This document shows positions 48,684 through 58,469 of a DNA stretch of 64,000 bases, one piece after another. The notes under the pieces were generated by a model, which worked only from the letters and a program-made list of their open reading frames with translations, made no database searches and was not told where the DNA came from. Within the stretch, counting starts at the first letter, position 1. Each line of letters begins with the position of its first letter. Origin of the DNA: an uncultured Verrucomicrobiota bacterium (GTDB lineage Bacteria > Verrucomicrobiota > Kiritimatiellia > CAIVKH01); NCBI GenBank assembly GCA_937872895.1, contig CALMUP010000013.1:1-64000 (forward strand), given 5' to 3'. A program made the position numbers and the translations under genes.

Positions 48684-49406
48684 ATGAGTACAAAACTCCT
48701 TCAATCCACGATCGGCCGCAAGGTCCTGGCGGCGATCTCCGGTCTGGCCCTGGTCGGTTTCGTCGTCGTCCACCTGGCCGGCAACCTGACCCTCCTGCTC
48801 CCCGACGGCGGCGCGGCGTTCAACGCCTACGCCCACAAGCTGGCCAGCCTGGGCCCGCTGCTCTGGGTGGCCCGTGCCGGCCTGCTGGTGTTTTTCGTGA
48901 CCCATGTGCTGCTGGCCATCGGGGTGCGGCTGGATGAGAAACGCGCCCGCCCCGACAAGTATGCCGTCACCGCGAGCAAGGGCGGGCCGAGCAAGCAGAC
49001 CTGGTCCTCCCGTTCGATGCTGGTGACCGGCGTGGTGATCCTGCTGTTCGTGCCGCTCCATGTCTGGATGTTCACCCTGAACCAGGGCACCCCCCACGCC
49101 ACGGTCGAGGTCCACGGCGAGCAGGTGAAGGACGTCTACCTGGCCGTGGTCACTGCGTTCAAGAATCCGGTCAAGGCCTGGGCCTATGTCGCGGTCATGG
49201 TCATCCTCGGTTTCCACCTGCGGCACGGATTCTGGAGCGCCTTCCAGTCGCTCGGCATGCTGAGCCCGAAATGCACGCCGGCCATCTACACCGCCGGCGT
49301 TGTTTTCGCCGCGTTGATGGCGGTCGGGTTCCTGATCCTGCCGTTGTACATGCTATATTTCGGACCCGACCCGGAAACCCTGCGCGCCGTTGTTTCCGGA
49401 CCGTAA
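48684..49406 (+). CDS. sdhC: Succinate dehydrogenase cytochrome b subunit
   Basis: This encodes a 240-residue membrane protein with five hydrophobic helices (for example VLAAISGLALVGFVVVHLAG and VLLAIGVRLDEK). Histidines in VVHLAGNL, THVLL, PLHVWMF and GFHLRHGFWSAFQ are candidates for two haem b ligands. This is the single-subunit type found with FrdA/SdhA of Bacteroidetes and Chlamydiae rather than the SdhC plus SdhD pair. It anchors the flavoprotein and iron-sulfur subunits and reduces quinone. It precedes sdhA by a short gap. Confidence 0.85.
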   Translation: MSTKLLQSTIGRKVLAAISGLALVGFVVVHLAGNLTLLLPDGGAAFNAYAHKLASLGPLLWVARAGLLVFFVTHVLLAIGVRLDEKRARPDKYAVTASKGGPSKQTWSSRSMLVTGVVILLFVPLHVWMFTLNQGTPHATVEVHGEQVKDVYLAVVTAFKNPVKAWAYVAVMVILGFHLRHGFWSAFQSLGMLSPKCTPAIYTAGVVFAALMAVGFLILPLYMLYFGPDPETLRAVVSGP

Positions 49407-49469
49407 CCGCTTACAGGAATACCGATGATTGAAATTGGCCGTGCGCCGGTAGCGCGGCGGGAGCAAACC

Positions 49470-51404
<1,935 letters not shown>

Positions 51405-51408
51405 CAAT

Positions 51409-51460
51409 GCCGCTCACGGAGCGGCTACTACACCGGTGTAGTAGCGCCTCCGCGAGGCGC
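51409..51460. repeat. Palindrome cluster between sdhA and sdhB
   Basis: Three perfect palindromes run in series: GCCGCTC-ACG-GAGCGGC (51409-51425), CTACTACACCGGTGTAGTAG (51425-51444) and GCGCCTC-CGC-GAGGCGC (51444-51460). The first is also in the REP-like blocks at 634 and 2589. In mRNA it would form stacked hairpins in the intergenic region of the operon. There is no T run, so it is not a normal terminator. Confidence 0.8.
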
Positions 51461-51482
51461 AGGGAATACAGGAAACCACACC

Positions 51483-52220
51483 ATGAAATTCAACCTCAAG
51501 ATCTGGCGGCAGGAAGGCCCGGAACTCCCGGGCGCGTTCCGCGATTACACCGTCGACAACATCATCCCGGAAATGTCCTTCCTGGAGATGCTCGACGCCC
51601 TGAACGAGGAGCTGATCAGGAAGGGCGAGGAGCCGGTCGCGTTCGACAGCGATTGCCGCGAGGGCATCTGCGGCACCTGCGGCCTCGTCATCGACGGCAT
51701 GGCCCACGGCCCGAAACTCGCCTGCACCACCTGCGAGGTGCGCATGCGCGTGTTCGAGGACGGCTGCACCATCACCGTCGAGCCGTTCCGCGCCAAAGCC
51801 TTCCCGGTCATCAAGGACCTCGTGGTCGATCGCAGCGCCTTCGACCGCATCATCGGCAAGGGCGGCTACGTCTCCGAGAACACTGGCTCCGCCCCCGATG
51901 GCAACGCCATCCCGGTGCCGAAGGACATCGCCGAGAAGGCGATGGACTCCGCGGCCTGCATCGGCTGCGGTGCCTGCGTCGCCGCCTGCCCGAACGCCTC
52001 GGCCTCGCTGTTCGTCAGCGCCAAGATCTCGCAGTTCGCCCTGCTGCCGCAAGGCCATGCCGAACGCAAGAGCCGCGCCCAGAAGATGGTCGGCCAGATG
52101 GATGCCGAAGGGTTCGGCAATTGCTCCAACCACGCCGAATGCGAAGCCGCCTGCCCCAAGGGCATCAGCATCGAGAACATCGCCCGCATGCGCGCCGAGT
52201 ACATGCGGTCGCTGCGCTGA
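51483..52220 (+). CDS. sdhB: Succinate dehydrogenase/fumarate reductase iron-sulfur subunit
   Basis: This encodes a protein of 245 residues. The N-terminal [2Fe-2S] site is [13 protein letters not shown] with C further on in LACTTC. The C-terminal [4Fe-4S]/[3Fe-4S] sites are [13 protein letters not shown] and CEAACPKGI, with a single Cys in NCSNHAEC. It transfers electrons from SdhA to the membrane anchor. The start has AGGAAA upstream and lies 22 bases after the palindrome cluster. It completes the sdhCAB cluster. Confidence 0.92.
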   Translation: MKFNLKIWRQEGPELPGAFRDYTVDNIIPEMSFLEMLDALNEELIRKGEEPVAFDSDCREGICGTCGLVIDGMAHGPKLACTTCEVRMRVFEDGCTITVEPFRAKAFPVIKDLVVDRSAFDRIIGKGGYVSENTGSAPDGNAIPVPKDIAEKAMDSAACIGCGACVAACPNASASLFVSAKISQFALLPQGHAERKSRAQKMVGQMDAEGFGNCSNHAECEAACPKGISIENIARMRAEYMRSLR

Positions 52221-52276
52221 ACGGCGCCCGTGCCGGCCGGGCCTCCGGTCGGCCGGCCGACACGCCCCTCATCCAC

Positions 52277-52300
52277 CCGGCCGCGCCCGAGCGCGGCCGG
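52277..52300 (+). terminator. Possible terminator after sdhB
   Basis: A perfect 10-bp GC hairpin CCGGCCGCGC-CCGA-GCGCGGCCGG is followed by TTCCGTTT, a weak T-rich tail. It lies 56 bases after the sdhB stop. The T tract is not strong, so termination is uncertain. Confidence 0.4.
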
Positions 52301-52488
52301 TTCCGTTTCCGGGCCGCGTCGCCACGTTCCGCCGTCCCGCCCGACCCCGGTCCCGCCCACGCCCTCCGGTCCCACACGACCCGTTGCTTCCCGCTTCTCG
52401 CGCTTGACTAACCCCCCCTGTTTGCTACTCTCCGGCTACTTTTTCCCGGGCGTTTCCGGGGTAATCAACATCAGGAGAAAGTCCCGTC

Positions 52489-55263
52489 ATGGCAGCCAAA
52501 AAGTCCTCTGGCAAGAAAGCCAGCAAGCAGTACGTCTACTTCTACGGCTTCGGTAGGAAATACACCGAAGGCGATGCGAGCATGAAACCGATCCTCGGCG
52601 GCAAGGGTGCGAACCTGGCCGACATGGCGCTGGCCGACCTCCCGGTTCCTCCGGGCTTCACCGTCACCACCGAAGCCTGTGCCTACTACAGCAAGAACGG
52701 CTTCAAGTATCCGCCGGGCATGTGGGACCAGGTCGTCATGCAGCTCAACAAGCTCGAGAAGCTGATGGGCAAGAAGCTGGGCGACGCCAAGGATCCTCTT
52801 CTCGTCTCCGTCCGTTCGGGCGCGGCGATCTCGATGCCGGGCATGATGGACACCGTGCTGAACCTCGGCATGAACGACAAGTCGGTCCTCGGCTTCATCG
52901 AGAAGACCAAGAACCCGCGCGCCGGTTGGGACTGCTACCGCCGCTTCCTCGACATGTTCGGCGACGTGGTCATGGGCCCGACTACCGGCCTGACCCACCA
53001 CGACTTCGAGGTCGAGATCGTCAAGCTCAAGGCCAAGTACGGCGCGAAGGAGGACACCGACCTCACCGCCGACCAGCTCAAGGAGCTGTGCGAGATCTAC
53101 AAGCGCGTGTACTTCGAGAAGGTCGGCAAGCCCTTCCCGCAGGACCCGCTGAAGCAGCTCGAGCTCTCCATCAACGCCGTGTTCGGCTCCTGGAACTCCG
53201 AGCGCGCCAAGAAGTACCTGCAGATCAACAAGGTGTCCGGCCTGCTCGGCACCGCGGTGAACATCTGCTCGATGGTGTACGGCAACATGGGCAAGACCTC
53301 GGGCACCGGCGTGGCCTTCACGCGTGACGGCGCCACCGGCGAAGACGAGCCGATGGGCGAATACCTGATCGATGCCCAGGGCGAGGACGTGGTTGCGGGC
53401 ATCCGCACTCCGAAGCAGCTCGGCGAGATGGCTTCCGAGGGCGAAGCGTCGTGGAAGAAGGCCGACAAGGACCTCCGCGCGATCATGCACAAGCTCGAGC
53501 GCCGCTACAAGTACCCGCAGGACGTCGAGTTCACCGTGCAGGAAGGCAAGCTCTGGATGCTCCAGACCCGCAACGCCAAGCGCACCGGCCTGGCCGGCGT
53601 CCGCTGGGCGGTGGAAATGGCCACCGGCAAGGACTTCTACACCGGCAAGAAGCAGGACAAGATCCTGACCCCCGAACAGGCGTTGCACACCCTGTCCGGC
53701 GGCGATCTCGAACAGTTGCTGTTCCCGATCTTCAACACCGCGGTGGAGAAGAAGGCCGAACAGCTCACCACCGGCCTCCCGGCCGGCCCGGGCGCGGCGG
53801 TCGGCAAGATCGTCTTCTCCGCCCACGAGGCCGAAGCGCTGGTCAAGGCGAACAAGGGTGAGCAGCTCATCCTCGTCCGCCACGAGACCAGCCCCGAGGA
53901 CGTCGGCGGCATGTGGGCGGCCCAGGGCATCCTGACCTCCACCGGCGGCATGACCTCCCACGCGGCGGTCGTGGCCCGCGGCTGGGGCAAGTGCTGCATC
54001 GCCGGCGCCGGCACCCTCGAGATCGACTACGCCAAGAAGACCGTCACCTGCGGCCAGAAGGTCCTGAAGGAAGGCGACTGGATCAGCCTGAACGGCTCCC
54101 GCGGCATCGTGTACCTCGGCCAGATTCCCACCGAATCGAGCCCGGTCATCGCCGCCGTCGCCGAAGGCCGCAAGGACGCCCAGAAGCACCCGATCTACAA
54201 GATGTACCAGCAGATCTCGGAATGGGCCGACAAGTACCGCAAGATCAAGGTCCGCACCAACGCCGACACCCCGAACGACTCGCGCATTGCCCGTGCGTTC
54301 GGCGCTGAAGGCATCGGCCTCTGCCGCACCGAACACATGTTCTTCGAAGGCGAGCGCATCTGGGCCAAGCGCGAGTTCATCCTCGCCGACACCAAGGAAG
54401 CCCGCGAGAAGGCGCTGACCAAGCTGCTGCCGTACCAGCGCTCGGATTTCGAGGGCATCTTCAAGGAGATGAACGGCCTGCCGGTGACGGTGCGCCTGCT
54501 CGATCCGCCGCTGCATGAGTTCCTCCCGCACGACGACGCCGGCCAGAACGAAATGGCCCGCCGCCTGAACGTGCCGGTTGAGCGCGTGAAGCAGCGCGTG
54601 AAGCAGCTCCACGAGATGAATCCGATGCTGGGCCACCGCGGCTGCCGCCTGTCGGTCACCTATCCCGAGCTGATCGTCATGCAGGCCACGGCCATCATCG
54701 AGGCCGCCTGCAACGTCGAACGCCTCAAGATCAAGGTGCTGCCGGAAATCATGGTTCCCCTCGTGGGCACCAAGGCCGAGCTGGACTTCTGCGAGAAGAT
54801 CATCCGCGAGACCGCCGACACGATCATCAAGACCCGCAAGTCCAAGGTGAAGTACATGGTCGGCACGATGATCGAGATCCCGCGCGCCGCCCTGACCGCG
54901 GACCAGATCGCCGAGTCCGCCGAGTTCTTCAGCTTCGGCACCAACGACCTGACCCAGATGACCTTCGGCTTCAGCCGCGATGACATCGGCTCGTTCCTGC
55001 CCGACTACCTCGAGCAGAAGATCCTGCCGGTCGATCCGTTCCAGAGCCTCGACGCCAGCGGCGTCGGCCAGCTCGTGGATATGGCCGTGAAGAAGGGCCG
55101 CACCACCCGCCCCGGGCTGAAGTGCGGTATCTGCGGCGAACACGGTGGCGACCCCGCCTCCGTGAAGTTCTGCGCCAAGGTCGGCCTCGACTACGTCAGC
55201 TGCTCGCCGTTCCGCGTGCCGATCGCCCGCCTCGCCGCCGCCCAGGCCGCGATGAAGGGCTAA
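52489..55263 (+). CDS. ppdK: Pyruvate, phosphate dikinase
   Basis: This encodes a protein of 924 residues, slightly longer than usual. It interconverts pyruvate, ATP and phosphate with phosphoenolpyruvate, AMP and pyrophosphate. The N-terminal ATP-grasp part starts with VYFYGFGRKYTEGDASM-type sequence, and ILGGKGANLADMA is its signature. The catalytic His loop is TSTGGMTSHAAVVARGWGKC near residue 490. The C-terminal PEP domain has SFGTNDLTQMTFGFSRDD and the Cys-containing LKCGICGEHGGDPAS. An extra Lys-rich tail is at the start (MAAKKSSGKKASK). Terminator follows at 55291. Confidence 0.94.
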   Translation: MAAKKSSGKKASKQYVYFYGFGRKYTEGDASMKPILGGKGANLADMALADLPVPPGFTVTTEACAYYSKNGFKYPPGMWDQVVMQLNKLEKLMGKKLGDAKDPLLVSVRSGAAISMPGMMDTVLNLGMNDKSVLGFIEKTKNPRAGWDCYRRFLDMFGDVVMGPTTGLTHHDFEVEIVKLKAKYGAKEDTDLTADQLKELCEIYKRVYFEKVGKPFPQDPLKQLELSINAVFGSWNSERAKKYLQINKVSGLLGTAVNICSMVYGNMGKTSGTGVAFTRDGATGEDEPMGEYLIDAQGEDVVAGIRTPKQLGEMASEGEASWKKADKDLRAIMHKLERRYKYPQDVEFTVQEGKLWMLQTRNAKRTGLAGVRWAVEMATGKDFYTGKKQDKILTPEQALHTLSGGDLEQLLFPIFNTAVEKKAEQLTTGLPAGPGAAVGKIVFSAHEAEALVKANKGEQLILVRHETSPEDVGGMWAAQGILTSTGGMTSHAAVVARGWGKCCIAGAGTLEIDYAKKTVTCGQKVLKEGDWISLNGSRGIVYLGQIPTESSPVIAAVAEGRKDAQKHPIYKMYQQISEWADKYRKIKVRTNADTPNDSRIARAFGAEGIGLCRTEHMFFEGERIWAKREFILADTKEAREKALTKLLPYQRSDFEGIFKEMNGLPVTVRLLDPPLHEFLPHDDAGQNEMARRLNVPVERVKQRVKQLHEMNPMLGHRGCRLSVTYPELIVMQATAIIEAACNVERLKIKVLPEIMVPLVGTKAELDFCEKIIRETADTIIKTRKSKVKYMVGTMIEIPRAALTADQIAESAEFFSFGTNDLTQMTFGFSRDDIGSFLPDYLEQKILPVDPFQSLDASGVGQLVDMAVKKGRTTRPGLKCGICGEHGGDPASVKFCAKVGLDYVSCSPFRVPIARLAAAQAAMKG

Positions 55264-55290
55264 GCCGCAACGCGACAACCTCGTTCGCCA

Positions 55291-55325
55291 CGGGCGCACC
55301 GTTTCCGGTGCGCCCGTTTTGTTTT
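55291..55325 (+). terminator. Rho-independent terminator of ppdK
   Basis: A perfect 11-bp stem (CGGGCGCACCG with CGGTGCGCCCG, 4-base loop) at 55291-55316 is followed by TTTTGTTTT. It starts 28 bases after the ppdK stop. Confidence 0.9.
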
Positions 55326-55340
55326 GCCCGCCGGAATAAA

Positions 55341-55660
55341 CAACCACGAATGGACACGAATGAGCACGAATGAGGAGATTCTTTTCATACCGAAAATGAC
55401 CGAAGGGAGGAACCACGGATGGGGACGCCTGCGGCAAGCGCGTCATTCGTGTTGCTTGGTGTTCATTCGTGGTTGGTTCGGATCAACCACGAATGGACGC
55501 GAATGAGCACGAATGGGGAGATTCTTTTCATGCCGAAAATGACCGAAGGGAGGAACCGCGGATGGCGCGGATGTGCGCGGATGGGGACGCCTGCGGCAAG
55601 CTCGTCATTCGTGTTGCTTGGTGTTCATTCGTGGTTGGTCTGGATCAACCACGAATCGAC
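55341..55660. repeat. Tandem hairpin-forming repeat units
   Basis: Two near-identical units start at 55341 and 55484, with a third truncated start at 55646. Each begins CAACCACGAATGGACACGAA (or GACGCGAA) and ends near the complementary CATTCGTG...GTTCATTCGTGGTTG, so each can fold into an imperfect hairpin with arms of about 32 bases. The second unit carries an extra 19-base GCGGATG duplication. This is the inverted and clustered form of the motif seen at 585, 981, 2764 and 16134. There is no gene between 55326 and 55835. Confidence 0.8.
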
Positions 55661-55835
55661 ACGAACAGGACCGGGCTGGTTATCACGTAGAAATCATGGA
55701 CATCGTGTTCTTCCCGTCCTCCATCCGCGGTTTGACCACCGCCCGGTTGTGGTTGCTAACCGCCATTCCATTTCGTAGTGTTTCACCGTGTTTGCACAAC
55801 AAGTGTCCATATCCGGCAACAGAAGGAGTTTTCTT

Positions 55836-56477
55836 ATGAAATCATGGATGGCGATTCTGGTGGCGATGGGTGTTGGTGTGGTGTCCGCGTCGGCACAGTT
55901 GCCGACCTACGAGGAAGTCTCTCCCGATCTGGGCGTGGAGCTTCAGTTCGGTATCCCCGGTGTCGGTGACTACGACCTGTTCGAGTATGGATTGACCGCC
56001 GAGCTGCAATTTCGCGACATGGTCAGCGCCCCGTGGGGGTACCTGTTGGCCATCGGCTATGGCGAGTGGGCCTCGGACAGTGGCGCGAACAGCCCCGGCT
56101 CGAACCTGTACGATTTCGACGGCAATATGGAAGTCATCCCCTTCGGCGGTTCGGTCCTCTTCCAGGCCTACCAGTCGGACGAGTGGAACGTCATCCTCGA
56201 CGCCGGCATCCGCTACCTGAGCACGGTGTCGAAGATCACCGCGCGCAACAGCGACTCCTCGCCCGACCAGCGTTTCGATATCGACGCCGATGACGGCATT
56301 GTGTACCGCTTCGGCGTCAATGCCGACTACGCCATCAGCCCGGACTTCATCTGGTCCGCCGGCCTTGCCTATCAGGGCGATCTCGAGAAGGCGGATATCT
56401 CCACCTCGCTCGGCCCCGCCCGCGACCTGGTGATGGAGGCGTTTATCGTCTCGACCGCCCTGCGCCTGCCGTTCTAA
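55836..56477 (+). CDS. Outer-membrane beta-barrel-like protein
   Basis: This encodes a protein of 213 residues. AAGGAG lies 7 bases upstream. It has a signal peptide (MKSWMAILVAMGVGVVSASA, cleavage before QLP). The mature part shows alternating hydrophobic and polar strands (YGLTAELQFRDM, WGYLLAIGYGEW, WNVILDAGIRYLS) and ends with FIVSTALRLPF, an outer-membrane insertion C-terminus. Function unknown; small porin-like or structural barrel. Confidence 0.65.
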   Translation: MKSWMAILVAMGVGVVSASAQLPTYEEVSPDLGVELQFGIPGVGDYDLFEYGLTAELQFRDMVSAPWGYLLAIGYGEWASDSGANSPGSNLYDFDGNMEVIPFGGSVLFQAYQSDEWNVILDAGIRYLSTVSKITARNSDSSPDQRFDIDADDGIVYRFGVNADYAISPDFIWSAGLAYQGDLEKADISTSLGPARDLVMEAFIVSTALRLPF

Positions 56478-56496
56478 TCGAAACGGCATCACGCGC

Positions 56497-57288
56497 ATGT
56501 TGATCGCCGACACCCACGTTCATGCGTACCCCGGGTACGCCATGGACATGTGGTGGGCCAGCGCCTTCTCCAACCTGCGTGCCCTGGTTCCGTCCGGCGC
56601 CTCCGCCGAACTCGGCCTGCTCCTGACCGAGCGCCACGACTGTTCCTTTTTCGCCGACCTCGCCGCCCGCCGTTCCACGCTCCCGTCCGGTTACACGTGG
56701 GAGCGCGGCCCCGAACCCGGTGTCGTGGCCGTGCGTCGCGCCGCCGATCCGGCCGACCGGATATGGTTGTTCGCCGGCCGCCAGGTGGTGACCCGCGAAG
56801 GCGTCGAGGTGCTGGCGTTGCTGACCCCGGACCTCTTCCCCGACCGCGAGCCTGCGGACGCCACCGTCGCGGCGATCCGCCGCGCTGGCGGGTTGCCGGT
56901 CTTGCCGTGGTCACCTGGCAAATGGCTTGGTCGCCGCGGTGCGGTGGTGCGCGGATTGATCGAGGCCGCCTCGTCCGCGCCGCTCGCGCTCGGCGACACC
57001 ACGTTGCGCCCGTGCGGACTGCCCGCCTCCCCGCTGATCCGCCGTGGCCGCCGCCGCAAGCTGCCCGTGCTCGCCGGTTCCGATCCGCTGCCCTTTGCCG
57101 ACGACGCTGTTTCGGTCGGCCGGTACGCGGTCCTCGTTCCCTCCTTTGATCCCGCCTGTCCGGTGCTGTCGCTGCGCGCCGCCCTCGGGGCCCGCTTGTT
57201 TACCGTGACCGGCCGCCGTGACACCCCGGTGCGCATGGTCCGCCGCTGGCTGGCCAACCAACGGATGCGCAAGGGAGGCCCGGCATGA
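56497..57288 (+). CDS. PHP-like predicted metal-dependent hydrolase
   Basis: This encodes a protein of 263 residues. The N-terminus MLIADTHVHAYPGY has the HxH metal pair of PHP/amidohydrolase-like families. A histidine in TERHDCSFF and acidic residues in DLFPDREPAD and AGSDPLPF could complete the site. No exact family could be named. It overlaps the glycosyltransferase gene by 4 bases (ATGA), suggesting coupled synthesis and a role in glycan or polysaccharide metabolism. Confidence 0.6.
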   Translation: MLIADTHVHAYPGYAMDMWWASAFSNLRALVPSGASAELGLLLTERHDCSFFADLAARRSTLPSGYTWERGPEPGVVAVRRAADPADRIWLFAGRQVVTREGVEVLALLTPDLFPDREPADATVAAIRRAGGLPVLPWSPGKWLGRRGAVVRGLIEAASSAPLALGDTTLRPCGLPASPLIRRGRRRKLPVLAGSDPLPFADDAVSVGRYAVLVPSFDPACPVLSLRAALGARLFTVTGRRDTPVRMVRRWLANQRMRKGGPA

Positions 57289-58463
57289 CCGGTCGCCGCC
57301 CCCGCGTGTTGCTCGTCACCTCGCTGCCGTTTTTCCAATGGCGCGGCTCGCCCATCCGGCTGGGTTTCGACATCCAGGCCCTGGTCGCTTGCGGGTTCGA
57401 GGTCGATGTGCTCACCGTGCCGATCGGCGAAGGCCGGGAAATCGAAGGCGCGACCATCCACCGGGTCGGCAATCCGATGCGGTTCGAGCGCTATCCGATT
57501 GGTCCATCCCTGCCCAAGCTGGTCTTCGACCTGCAGTTGCTGTTCGCCGCGATCGGCATGGCCCGTCGTAACCGTTACGATGTGGTCCACGGTATCGAGG
57601 ACACCGGGATGGTCGCCTGGGCGGCCGCGCGGTGCTGCGGGGCCCGGTTGGTGTTCGAGAAACATTCCGACCCCGCCTCCTACAAGAAATCCTGGTTGCG
57701 CAACCTCGTCATGGCCGGCTACCGCGCCGTCGAACACTGGGTCATGCGCCGGTCCGATGCGATCATCGCCACCGGCGAAGGCCTCGCCGAGCAGGCGCGC
57801 GCCGCCGCGCCGGGACGTCCGGTCCACCATATCTTCGACATCCCGTCCTCGCTGGTCGAACCCGACGCGAAACGCGCCGCCGCGCTGGGTGCCCGCATGC
57901 GCCAGAAGCCCGACGAAGTGCTCGTCATGTACGTCGGCTCGTTCGCGGTGTACCAGGGCCTCGACCTGCTGTTTGACAGCATGCCCTACGTGGTGCAGCA
58001 GCATCCCCAGGCGCGGTTCGTGATCATCGGCGGCTCCGAACCGGAGATCGAGGCGCGTCGCACCTGGCTGCGCAACCACGGCATCGAGGACCGCGTGACC
58101 TTCCTCGGGCATTTCCCGCCCGACGAGCTTCCGCACACCATGGCCGCCGCCGACATCCTGCTGTCGCCCCGCCGCGCCGGCATCAACACGCCGCTGAAGC
58201 TGCTCGACTACCTGAAGGCCGCGCGCCCGATCGTCGCCACCAACAACGAATCGAACCGGCTGATCCTCGACGACTCCTTCGCAATGCTCGTCGAGGCCAC
58301 GCCGCCCGCCTTCGCCGCCGGCATCAACTGGCTCATCGCCGACGAGGATACGCGATTACGGTTCGGCGCGGCCGGCCGCCGGCTGATCGACGAGCGCTAC
58401 AACTTCGATGAGTACCGCCGCCGCCTCGCTGCGGTCTATGCCGACCTGGTCAAAACGGAGTAA
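57285..58463 (+). CDS. Glycosyltransferase family 4
   Basis: This encodes a 392-residue GT-B enzyme. The N-terminal half has the GT4-like segment LVTSLPFFQWRGSPIRLGFD, where the family usually carries a Gly-rich donor-facing loop. The C-terminal half has VLVMYVGSFAVYQGLDLLFD, FVIIGGSEPEIE, VTFLGHFPPDELPHTMAAAD and then LLSPRRAGINTPLKLLDYLK, which matches the EX7E nucleotide-sugar region (with the first Glu replaced by R-G-I). It transfers a sugar from an activated donor, probably for an exopolysaccharide or trehalose-like compound. The downstream gene encodes a GH13 enzyme. Confidence 0.85.
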   Translation: MTGRRPRVLLVTSLPFFQWRGSPIRLGFDIQALVACGFEVDVLTVPIGEGREIEGATIHRVGNPMRFERYPIGPSLPKLVFDLQLLFAAIGMARRNRYDVVHGIEDTGMVAWAAARCCGARLVFEKHSDPASYKKSWLRNLVMAGYRAVEHWVMRRSDAIIATGEGLAEQARAAAPGRPVHHIFDIPSSLVEPDAKRAAALGARMRQKPDEVLVMYVGSFAVYQGLDLLFDSMPYVVQQHPQARFVIIGGSEPEIEARRTWLRNHGIEDRVTFLGHFPPDELPHTMAAADILLSPRRAGINTPLKLLDYLKAARPIVATNNESNRLILDDSFAMLVEATPPAFAAGINWLIADEDTRLRFGAAGRRLIDERYNFDEYRRRLAAVYADLVKTE

Positions 58464-58469
58464 CCCGCC

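Noticed and set aside
52221-52488. A short gene between sdhB and ppdK
   Set aside because: The open frames are Pro/Arg-rich shadows of GC-rich DNA. Only a hairpin at 52277-52300 is supported.
52471-55446. A 991-residue minus-strand frame opposite ppdK
   Set aside because: It is the antisense of ppdK in a GC-rich gene, without family motifs. Similar long shadows opposite mfd, SNF2 and sdhA were rejected for the same reason.
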